Positions 21,701 through 33,700 of a stretch of 64,000 bases of DNA are shown in pieces (positions within the stretch are counted from its first letter, which is position 1; each line of letters opens with the position of its first letter). Location of the stretch: the NCBI GenBank assembly GCA_023053575.1, contig JAKZAP010000006.1, positions 20,345,280 to 20,409,279 on the forward strand, written 5' to 3'. Made by a program: the position numbers and the translations under genes. The notes below the pieces were generated by a model, which searched no databases, was not told the origin of the DNA, and saw only the letters and a program-made list of their open reading frames with translations. Origin of the DNA: Branchinecta lynchi. Its lineage: Eukaryota; Arthropoda; Branchiopoda; Anostraca; Branchinectidae.

Positions 21701-24700
21701 ACGATAAAAAACGACCAGTATTAGAAAAAACGACTGTGTTGACGAAAAATCGGCTGATTTTAAGAAAAACTGCTAATTTTAAAGAAAATATTGACTATTT
21801 TTCGAGAAACCGGCTAAATTAAAAAAAAATTGACTGTTTTAAAAAAAAATCGACTATTCCCCCCCCCCCCCCCCCCAGTCGTGATGCCGCTGCTTAAAGT
21901 ACTCATCTTAACCGTAAAGTACAAAAAACACATAGAGCAAACAATACATTTTCATGATCCACGACGGCCCATGATCAAATGGTGGCCGCTGCATGAACAT
22001 GAAATTGGACAAAGGTCGCTAATCATGCAGCGGCCGCTGCGTGGAAACGAATCCAAGTGGGTCGTTGATCACGCAGTGACCGCTGCATGGAAACTAGCCC
22101 CCTCAGAGTGCGCGTTATCACTGCAAAGTGCAAAATAAATTGACTAAAAGATACATTTTGATGACCACCAAGGGCCTATGAACATTCGTGTTTTTCAAAT
22201 GACGCTTTGAACTTGACGGGTCGGACGCAGCGTGAAATTTGTCGTGGTCAGGATCCCTGTTTGAGTGAAATTCGACAAGTCCAAAAGTTGGTTAAAAAGT
22301 GGAAAAGTGCAGCGATGAGGTCTCTCAGTAAATACGGACTAGTCCATGATACGCCCGCCAAGTTTCATCGTCCTAACACATCTGGAAGTAGCCTAACTTA
22401 GCTCGGAATCACCGGAATTCCGGATCCTCCTCCAACTCCCCCCAGAGTGCACGAGTCCTCAGGGGCGTCACTAGCCTTTTACCTTTGGGGGGGGGGGACG
22501 TCCGGTTTGTGCCGACAAAACGCACCGTTGCCGCTTCGACGGCGCACATTTCGCGGCAACGGCGCACATTTCCCGCCAGCACAGAATAGAACCGCGGTAA
22601 AAACTAACTGTAATGCATCCCTAGAGATTATTCCTTCGATGTAGTTTCGTATATTAAAGTTCACATACTTGTCTTTTCATTTTACGTTTCGCTAAAAAGC
22701 CAAGCTTCCAACGACTGTACCAAGAACAAGTTAAACTAAGCGTCGCCGGCGAAATCTTTGAAATCTGCCTTTTTCCGGATGAATTTAGCTATACCTACCA
22801 TACAAGTACTAGCTTTTAACGTGTTTCCTATCCCCACGCATTTCAATCCTAAAACGCCAATTAAATGGAACACCATTCTTCCAGTCAAAGAATACTACAA
22901 AATGCGCCGCATGCGAAATTTTGTGTAAATTAACACTTAGAGATTATTCGTTCGAGATACATGCTCTTGATTTTAGCTTTCGCTAAAAAGCGGTGCTTCT
23001 AACGACTGTACAAGATAAACCAAGTTCCGCAGGCGAAATCTGTTTTTTTTTTCGGAAAAATTTAGCTATAGTGCTTTACAATTTCCGGCTTTCAACGTGT
23101 TTCGAACCCCAAGAATTTATATCCTAAAACGAAACTAAATGATACACCGTTCTTACAAATAGAGAATAGGTACTAAAAAATGCGCCGCAGGCGAAACTTT
23201 GTGTAATACTAACTGTAATGCATCAGTTGAGGTTGTTCCTTTGATGTAAATTCATATATTTAAATTCACATATTCGGTTTTTTGTTCCAACTTTAGCTAA
23301 AAAGCGAAGCTTCCAACGAGTGTACCCCAGTTGAGCTAAGCAACGCCGGCGAAAATTTGTTAAATCTGTATTTTTTCCTGAAAAATTTGCGCCCGACATA
23401 TGTTTGCAGAATTTGATTTCTTACGTATAAAAAGACCCGTTGTGCCGACAAGAATACCGACGCAAGACAAAAGCATTCAGAAGTCAATTTCTTCTGTGTT
23501 TTGCCCGACAAGTTCGAAAAGAACTATATTTTTTACGTGTAAATAGAAGCCGATTTACCGACGAGACTTGAACTTTCGGCATGCACCCGATAAAAATTAA
23601 CCGAATTTGATTTTTTATGGCACTTGAGCTTACTCAAGTGCCATATAGCGATTGTAATTTCTGTCCGTCAGTCGGTCTGTCGGTCCCGGTTTTGCTAGTT
23701 CGGGCACTTCCAGATAAGCTAGGACGATGAAACTTGGCAGGCATATCAGGAACTGGACCAGATTAAATTAGAAATTGTCGCTTCTTCGATCCGACCATCT
23801 GGAGGGGAGTGGAGGGAGGGGGAACCCGGAAAAAATAGGAAAAATGATATATTTTTAGCTTACCAACGGGTGATCGGATCTTAATGAAACTTGATATATG
23901 GAAGGACTTCGTGTCTCAGACCCTCCATTTTAAATCCAGACCGGATCCGGTGACACTGGGGGGAGTTGGACGGGGAAACCGGAAATCTTGGAAAACACTT
24001 CGAGTGGAGGGATCCGGATGAAACTTGGTGGAAAGTACAAGCAAAAGTCCTAGATACGTGACTGATATAACCGGAACGGATCCGCTCACTTTGGGGGAGT
24101 TGGGGGGGGGGGAGAAGTCCGAATTTGTAGTGATCCCGCGAGTTCCGTGCTTCCTGATGTGCTGGGACGATGGAAATTTACAGGCATGTCTGGGACCCGA
24201 CCAGATTAAATAGGAAATCGTCAATTCCCCGATTCGACCATCTGGGGGGGGGGGGGAATGGAGGGAGGGTGAAGCCAAAATTTGAGGTATTTTTAGCTTG
24301 CGAACGGGTGATCGGATCTTGATGAAAATTGATATTTAGGATGACCTCGTGTCTCAGACATCTCACTTTAAATCCGGGCCGGATCCGATGACACTGGGGG
24401 GGGGGGAGCTGGTGGAGGGAACCGGAAATCTTGACAAACGCTTAGAGTGAAGGGATCGGGATGAAACTTGGTGGGAAGAAAAAGCACAAGTCCTAGATAC
24501 GTCATTGACATAACTGGACCGGATCCGGGCACTGTGGGGGAGTTGAGGGGGGGGGGGCGGACTTCTAGCGATCCCGCGAGTTCGGCATACTTCCTGATGT
24601 CCGAGGGCGATGAAACTTGGCAGGTATGTCAGGGATCCGAACAGATTGACTTGAGAACAGCCGTTTCCCCGACCCAACCATCGTGGGGGGAGTAGGTGGA

Positions 24701-27700
24701 TGGGGAGTCCGGAATCTAGTGGCGTGCATAACTTTTGAACGGGTGATCGGATTTGAATGAAACTTGTCTGGTGAGCTATCGCCTCGGACGTTCAGTGTCA
24801 CGTCCGGGTCGGGTCCGATACCTGTGGGGATGGGGGGGGGGGGGGTGGAAAACTCAAGAAACTCTAAAAGCAGAGGGATTGGGACGAAACTTAATGGATG
24901 GAACAAGCATTAGGCCTAGATGAAATTGACGGAGCCAGATGGTTTCGGGGCTCTGTGGGGGAGTTGGAGGGGTTTCCTGGAATTCCGGTAGTCGTGAGTT
25001 AGAATAGTTCCAGATGTAAAACGACAATGAAACTTTGCAGGCATATTAGCGACCCGAATTATCTTGACTTAAGAACCTGACACAACATACCCCCGGAAAC
25101 TTCCGTTCCTAGATCCGAGCATTTTTTGGGGAGCAAGAGAAGAGAAATATGGGAATTGTCTTCTATAAATTCGAGTGAAACTTCATGGGTGATACGAATC
25201 GATGGCCTCGGCATGTTAAACATGCGTTCGAACCATAAGCGACCACGATTAGGGGAATTGGGGGTGGGGGGGGACTTTTGACATGCACAAAAACCAAACG
25301 GATGGACCGAATGAGATGCAAATTCGACAGTGCCGAGTTTATGCGGCATAGATTTGTTATTTGGCGTCCGGGCCGGATTCGGCCAAGGTAGGGGGGGGGT
25401 ACTGGAAACTTGCAGATAGGCTATGCTCCAATTTCAGTCAAACTTGATGGACAGGAACAGGGAATTCAGAGATTGGGCCCGAACCGGCTCCGACAACGTT
25501 GGTGGGAGGGGGGGGGGGGGGTACCTGAACTTTCCAAAAATGCTCAGATTCGAGTGAAACTTGATAGATGGTATAAAGGAAGAAGCTTTAGGTGGTCGAT
25601 TTTTTTTATTCCGAACCAGATTCGGCCACGGTAGGTGGAGATAGAGTGAGTACGGGAAATCGTGTAGCACGTCTAGGGATCAAACAAATGGATTTATTGG
25701 GATGAAAGTTTGAACAGTCATGTACATTTGCTACAGACAATCGAGACGATGCCGGAACTGCTCAGAAATGAGTTAAACTAAATATCCTATTTCTATTTCC
25801 GAACCGCATTTTGGATGGCGGGTGTATTTTGTGACGTTCTCATCTACTTTCTTGTACAGCCTACTCGTACAAGTGCCATATGAGCTCGTAGCTCTTGTTT
25901 TTTTTCATGTAAAAAGAACCCAATGTGCCGACGAGAATACCGACGCCAGGCAAAACCATCGAGCATTTGATTTTTTCTGTGTTTTGCTCGACTAGCATGC
26001 TTCGCAATTTGTGGTGTCAAGTAACGACACACGGCAGAATATTTTTAAGTTGAAAAAGAAAAAGTCTAGAGGTGTCGATGAATGATGATATTTGCGCATT
26101 GCATTTAGTGCATGGTTCAGAGTTGCTGATTGGTTACCTTGCGATAATGTACCAAGCGATTTTTACAACTGGGATTGTACCGGATTCTTTTTGCGTAGGT
26201 TTCATCTCGCCGATTCTAAAAAAGGGGAAGGTAGAGAGTGAATGTAGTTACTTGTCGACCCATTACCGTTTCCTCGACACTGTGTAAGCTGTTTGAATTA
26301 TTGATAAAAGATGCTATTAAAACTCGATGCTGGATGCCTGAACATCAGTTTGGCTTCACTAAGGGCCTTGGGTGCGCTCATGTCTTGGCTGCCATTTTAT
26401 TCGATTCGCACGAATCCGGGGAAGGACTTGTAATAGGTGCACTTGATGTTAGCCGAGCATTTGATTCATCCGTCCATGAGCAAACACTATTGGAGGCATA
26501 TGAGAGAGGTGTGCCGGTAGAAATTATTAAAGTGTTATATTACATGTACAAAAACCTGAAGGGTCATATTAAGGTTCCAAACAATCCTAGTGCTACTGTA
26601 GTGGTCCCAATTGAAAAAGGGGTGAGACAAGGTTCTCTGATCTCCGCCGATCTCTTTAATAATAGCGTCTTAAATGCCCAATCAAAAGTTCCTTCTTCTT
26701 GTGTCCTAAAAAGAATTGACGTCTCGCTGTTGACTTATGCTGACGACGTATTTAACTTAAGTAGATCAAGTCTCAGTATTGAAAGAAATTTCAGTATTTT
26801 AGAGGCTGAGTATAGCTTGATCGGACTCAAGTTCAATGCTTCAAAGTCAGACGTACTATTCTTTAATGATTGAGAAAAAATGTGCAGACCAGTCCAACTC
26901 GGTAGCTGTATGCTTTGTCCGACATAATCGATAACGTACCTTGGTGTCCCCATAGGAAGGACCCTAAAAGAGACTCGGTCTCTCCTTTTACAAAACGCGG
27001 AGAAGAAACTTCCATTCGCTTACGCTTCCATCGTGAGAAATAAGGTCCACTTTTCACGCAGTCTGCTCGCCAAACTCTACAGCGCTGTGGCGCTACCCCA
27101 CGTTTTATATCTGGCAGAATTCTGGCTCCATTTTGGAAACTATTCACGACTACCGAGCAGTCTCGAGTCCGGTCGCTCTGTTTTCCTTACCTAAAATATT
27201 TGCGCCACCGTGAACACGCAACAGGTACCTAATAAGAAAATTCAGCCTGGTAGAACCCATCGAGGCTGTAGATAAGTTAGTCCAGAAAGTTCTTGGAACG
27301 GCCGCACACCCGTGGTTACCGGTACTTTGTGCCCAATGGATGACTACTTATTAACTCGCCCTTTGTGTTTTACTTTATTTGTAGTGCTGTATACATTTTG
27401 TCGTTGATCGTTAATTGTTTCTCTCTTTTCTTCTTTATTTCTTTTTCCTATTTACTCCTTTCTTGCTCAGTTTGAATGTAACGGGTTATAAAGAATATAC
27501 ATAAATTATATACAGAACTTGATTTCTTACGTGTAAAAATAACCCCTTGTGCCGATGAGACTTGAACTTCCTGAGTGCGCCCGACAGGGTTTGCAAAATT
27601 TGAATTCTTAAGTATAAGTAGAACCAGATATGCCGACGAGTCCACCGACGCCCTACAAAAGCATACAAATTTTATTTCTTCTGGATTCCTTTTGTATAAA

Positions 27701-30700
27701 AAGAACCGATGTGCCGACGAGACTACCGAGGCACGACAAAAGCATGCAGAATTCAATTTCTTCAGTGTTTTGCCCGACAAATGTTTGCAGGATTTCATTC
27801 TTGCGTAAAAAGAACTCGATTTGCCGACGAGTCGACCGACGCCCTACAAAAGCATACAAAGTTTATTTCTTCTGGATTCCTTTTGTATAAAAAGAACCGA
27901 TGTGCCGACGAGAATACCGAGGCACGACAAAAGCATGCAGAATTCAATTTCTTCATATTTTGCCCGACAAATGTTTGCAGGATTTCATTCTTACGTAAAA
28001 AGAACCCGATGTGCCGACGAGTCGACCGACGCCCGACAAAAACATAAAAAGTATACTGCTTCTGAATTTCTTATGTAGAAAAAAACCCGATGTGCCCGCG
28101 AGAATACCGAGGCACGACAAAAGCATGCAGAATTCGATTTCTTCAGTGTTTTGCCCGACAAATGTTTTCAGGATTTCATTCTTGCGTAAAAAGAACCCGA
28201 TGTGCCGACGAGTCGTCCGACGCCCGACAAAACGTAAAAAATTTATTTCTTCAGAATTTCTTATGTAAAAAAAAAATCGATGTGCCGGCGAGAATACCGA
28301 GGCACGACAAAAGCATGCGGAATTCGATTTCTTCAGTGTTTTGCCCGACAAATCTTTGCAGGATTTCATTCTTGCGTAAAAAGAACCGGATGCTCCGACG
28401 AGTCGAGCGACGCCCGAAAAATGTTTGCAGGATTTCATTCTTACGTAAAAAGAACCCGATGTGCCCCCCCCCCCCCCTTCGGGCCACCCCTGCATCCCCA
28501 GCCAAAATGTGTTTTTAGGGGCAAGGTATTTTTACTGTCCGACACCTCAGTAACTGCTTTTGCGAAAAATCGGGGCTCTTCGTGCCGACTCTTTTCTTTT
28601 TAGTCGTCTGGCCGACCTTTTTGGAGTGAGGGGTGTTCCCAACCCGTGCGTGACGGCTCTGATTACAAGCCCTAGAGAAAGTCAATGCAATAACGTTGAT
28701 TCCAAAACAGCTAGCCTACTGCCGTAAAATCTGTTCCTGTGTCAAACATTATTGTTTCAAGAAGAATCGAAGACATTGCAAGTGATATTGTCATTCAGGT
28801 TGCGAATTAAGCTAAGGAAAAAGTTTGCGATGCAGCTTGATGAAAGCACGAGAACATCAAAACCAAACACAGAAACAGTCTGATTGTAAAAAATATTGCG
28901 GTTAATGACGTCGAGCCAAGATTCACCAAAATTTTAGCTACAAAGAAGCTTCTAAGGATTACCTCATTGATTTTGTATTTGGTTCTACACATGTATGCCT
29001 TATCATTTATGATAATAACATCGTCTTTTTCACGTTCTGAAAAAAGGGGTACGCAATCTTTTCGAACCTTGATTAGGGGTACGCGGTACTGAAAAGGTTG
29101 GGAACCACTGCCCTAGGTAACCCATTTTGCGGCTCCCGCCGGATTTGGCCTCACTGGGGGAGCTGGACGTGGTACCGGAAATCCCGCGGAAATGCTCAGA
29201 TTCGAGTGAAACGTGATGGGAGGTGATAGAAGATACACTAGGTGTCTCAACTGGATTCGGCCACTGTACTATGTGACGTTCTCATCTGTTTCATTGTGTC
29301 ACTACTCGTAAAAAGTTGCATATTATGAGCTCGCAGCTCTAGTTATAAATTTTGGGCAGAAACTTCACCTTTGACATTAGTATTCTCTTTCAGACTAGTT
29401 TGCAGCTGGTCTCGACATTTGGGGCAGGATTGTTGGTTGGTGCAGCTCTAGCAGTAATTATACCTGAAGGAGTAAATATGCTTTACATGGAGAAAACACA
29501 TGGTAAGCACTGTAGATCAGGGTTGATCTTGTTACCAATCCTATTTTCTTCCACTAAATTTGGCACATGTTGGCGTTATGTATTTCTGAGCTTTTCACAA
29601 AGTCGAGATTAATTCTCTGCTTTTCTAGCAACAGAAGCACCAAATGTTACAACTCAGCATGACCACGCAGAGTCCAATATACATTCAGTGATAGGTGCAT
29701 CTCTAGTGCTGGGTTTTGTATTCATGATGCTAGTCGATCAGATATCTCATGCACGTAAGGGTAAGTCTGTCTCTCTGCCTACTTTATCGTACAATGTTTA
29801 TGTCCGGCAAAACTTTTCTCTACTAAGCCATGCACTTCCTAACAGCTTTTAATTCCGTATTGTAGCTCTGTGAGCGGAAGTTAAAACTGTGTACAAAAGT
29901 CTGGTGAGTCGCTGATTCCCCTTCCCATTACCGTCCCCGTTTTCTGTCCTTGGAAAGAATCCGGTACATCATGTTGTTTGTTCCCTGAAAGTGGATCTAA
30001 ACTGTTGTCCCAAAGAAATACTAGTTTTGTTTTTGCAGATACCATGGTATCTGATAGCACTGTCTAAATTCGTATTTGTGTCTGTTACCGTAGTATCTTA
30101 TTTTCAGGTATTTGAAACTAGCGCCCTAAAAAAGACAGAATAACAGTTCCACGAGTTTGAACTTGTGAGTCAGTGCGTGGCACACACTTCTGTTTCCGTG
30201 ACAAACATTCAGAAATGTGTGGAACACGAGTATGCCGCCGAAAGACGGCATTTATATAAACCAGGAGTTGGGACTCGCGGAGTTAGTTTTGTTTTTAGTT
30301 TTCATTTGAGTTTGAGTTCTTCAGTTTGGAGTTTTAGTATATTGAGGATTATTGTTAAGCCGTAGCATCTTAACAGTTGAAGTAACACCGTTTAAGGTAA
30401 AATAAACATTCATTTATAAAGCAGAATGTGTTGTATATAGCTTTACCACCGAAGGTAAAGAACCGCCATACACCGCCTCCGCGCTACCATTTTATACCCA
30501 CGTATACCCTTAAATCTCTCTCTACCGCCATAACTGGTATCGCTATAACCGCGTATTTTTCAAAAGAGGTTATGAATTTGACTATTCCTAGGTTCGGATG
30601 GATCATCACAGAAGTCCTTCACAGCCACCCTAGGACTTGTTGTTCATGCTGCTGGTAAGCATTAAAAGTCATCCAAAGGGTTTACCAATCCATTTCCCAC

Positions 30701-33700
30701 ACTGCATGTACCCTTAGTATCTATCTATTAACAAATGAAAGAAATATATTCAGTAGTTGTCTCGGTTTTTTTCCGAAACTCCTCTCTTGTCGTTCATCTT
30801 GTGAGTCACACCGGAATGGGCAGTTGACTGTGTGTTCTGTCCGTCCCGAAAACGAGTGCCAGACAGGTCATTGAGATTGGCCCACGTGACTATCTAGGTC
30901 GTGGTGAATTAGCATCTTCGAGCAACTCAAAGATAGCCAATATTTTGTGTATATATAGTGTGGTTTGTTAGTTATTTTATAATAATTTTTTCTTAGCTGA
31001 TGGTGTTGCACTTGGAGCTGCGGTCATCACATCTCAGAAGGATGTCGAAGTTATTGTTTTCTTGGCCATTATGTTGCACAAGGTGTGTGTTCATTTCTTT
31101 ACATTACGTTCACCTATTCGAACCTATTTACCTGTTTCTCGCTGTTGTTCCCGGTTATGTGGACTTCCCAGTGATCGATTCCGATGCAGGATTTGAACGT
31201 GGAGGTTTCATCTCGGAAGAAATTGTGATAAGACCTGCGATGGCCCAAACATTGGCAAGTTACTGATTGTGAAGATCCGGATGCGTGTGTACGCGACGAA
31301 TAACTTAGTAAATTTGTTCGTCGGCCTATCCATCTGTAAGCACAAGGTTAGTTTTATAGATGGCTTTTTAGACCTTTATTTGGGACTAGAGCCCTTGGCC
31401 GGGTCCATGTGTCTACCTATTGGCAAAGGTAGCTTGAGCTTAGATTCGTAAATGCTAGGTTTGACATTGACTGAGTCGCGGCTTAATCAGTTTCCTATTT
31501 ACCTGGGACTTATCGGAATCATGCAGTCGAATATTTATCTGACGGCCAGATTCGATGCACTCACTATCGTAACCCTTAGTTCACTCTCTCTTTCTTCCAG
31601 GCCCCCGCAGCTTTTGGCCTGGTTACGTTTCTGATGCACGAAGGACTGCAAAGGAACAACATTCGTAAGCATCTTCTAACTTTTTCAGCTGCGGCGCCGA
31701 TCGCAGCTATCATAACTTTTTACGGATTAAGTCAGGTACGTCGTTCTTACACTCGCGGGCTATTCCTGCCCAGATATGGAACTTTTTCGTCCTTGCAGGA
31801 TTATGTCCATTATGCAATATGGATCTTGCAATTGACCTTATCTTATCTATGTCATTGCGAGTTTGGGGTGTGGAAAAGACTTCTTTCGGCATTGCTTAAC
31901 TTCGAACTATGGTGTTTTCATCCATTTGCAGTGATCAAAGTCAACGACTGGCGAACCAAGGAAAAAATTCCCGGAAAATCGAGTAGTTTCGGGTTTGGGT
32001 CTACTGATTCTTATGCTTATCCCGAAAAGTTCTAGCATCTTTGTAAAAAAAAAACAATTCAGGAAGGGGTTTTTAATTGCCCAAAAGACTAGAAAAGCTG
32101 AAGATGGAGGAGATCCTTACTTCGTGTCGTACCAGTAGTTCTCACGGAAACCAGACCATACGAGCTGCGATTCCGGGATCTGGACGTCATTGACTAACGT
32201 AAACTTGTATGTGCTGGTTCCTGTTCCAGTAGTAAACGGAAAAAGACCACGAAAGCTCCATCGTACCAGCTTCTCGTCCGGTAGTCTCACGGAATTATGT
32301 ACTGAGAAGCTAGGGAACCGGGAGGTGATGCCGGAAACTATATAGTTGGAGCGTGTGTTCCGGTAATGTGTACATGGAATATGGGACTCAGGGAATAGTT
32401 TGGATGAGAGCTAGTATGCCGGGGTTTTCACTGACTAAGAGAACAGAATACGAAAAAAAAATCCACTACCATATTGCGAGCTAAGGTACCGGTAGGGTAG
32501 TAACCACTATTTGGTTGAAAATGACCAACTCACGGACACAGATGGCTATGTCCTAGGGTTCCGGTAGTGCCAAAAGCCCAAATTACGAACTCACGGACAG
32601 TTGTCAGTGTGAACTTGGAGTCCTGTAGCAAATATTATTAACTCACGGGACTCAACATCTCCCATGGGCCAGGGTCCCGGAAGTGCCAAAAACTTAATTT
32701 TTTTTAACCCATGGACCCGTGTCGCAGTGCAGACCGAGTCCGGGAATGAATATTTTTAACTCAGAGAACCCAACTCCCATGGGCTAAGGCTCCGGAGGTT
32801 TCCAGTTTCCAACTCACAAATTTCAAAACTCACGGACAGTAGTATTGTAGTCCACGGGTGAATAATTTAACCCACGGAATCCAGCTTCCGTGGGCTAGGG
32901 TTTGTAAGCAAAATAATTGAGATAAGAATAATCACGGGGCACTGGAAATCACGAGAATGTATCGTTTGTATTTTATTTTTTCACTTGGATGTGATGATGC
33001 GCACTTCAAGAGCGCTAGAAATTCATCTATAAAAAACCGTTGAAGCAAAAATGGTGATAGGCCCATCGAGACCATGAAAATGTATATTTTTTTTTCAAGC
33101 GATTCACTTGCAAGCAAACTCCTTGAGGCAAAAGGGATCATGGACCCTTTGGGGATCATGAATATGCATGGTTTGATAAAAAGTATTTTTTTGACTTTTT
33201 GGTTAAGATGCGAACTTTAAGGGAGTTAGAAATTAATTTTATATGCAAAACCCGGGAGGCAGAAATGATCGTGGGCTCGTGGAGATCATGAAAAACCTAT
33301 ATTTAGCTTAAAGTATTTTTTATACTTTGCGGCTAAGACGAGTAGCCTACTTTAAGGGATGGTGGGATCTTGTTAAATGAATCTCGTCAAGTCTCTAATG
33401 TTCAAGCCATGTTTCATCATCATAGCACATCTGGAAGCACCTTAAATCGCGATCACCGAAATCCGAGACCCCCCCCCCCCTCCAACTCACCCCACAGGTC
33501 CCGAATCCGGTCAGGATCTGTCAATCTGCTCTAATTGTGTCACACGATTTCCGGTTGTCCCCTGTACCCCCCCCCCCCCCCCGCACACATTCGTCAGATC
33601 CGGTCCGGACTTGAAATGGGACATTTGAGACACGAGGTCTTTCCAAAATAACAAGTTTTATTAAGATCCGAGCACCCGTTCGAAAGTTATACCATACCTG

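Larger units (their letters stand above)
20371..22457. repeat. Decayed family B sequence with nested pieces
   Basis: Family B words (CTTCCAGATGTGCTAGGA, GTGATCAGGTCTTAATGAAA, TGGAGGGAGGG) run in + orientation from 20371 to about 21080 and around 21410-21530. They appear in - orientation at about 22340-22457, so two copies or an inversion are involved. Nested within are a LINE tail at 21184-21405 and a MITE at 21614-21892. Confidence 0.5.
23395..28470. repeat. Satellite with 188-bp higher-order unit, split by two insertions
   Basis: Parts lie at 23395-23612, 25900-26040 and 27495-28470. The basic unit is about 95 bp, marked by GTAAAAAGAACCCGATGTGC and CGACGAGTCGACCGACGCCC. In the right block pairs of units form a repeat of about 188 bp, with GTTTGCAGGATTTCATTCTT recurring near 27785, 27972, 28160 and 28355. 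Short frames here are repeat artefacts. Confidence 0.7.

Noticed and set aside
27953..28495. 180-codon - strand frame and overlapping + strand frames
   Set aside because: These are products of the satellite, open on both strands at once.
31634..32035. 133-codon frame as a complete gene
   Set aside because: Its first 34 codons are SLC39A9 exon 6. The rest is read-through past the donor at 31736 with no similarity.
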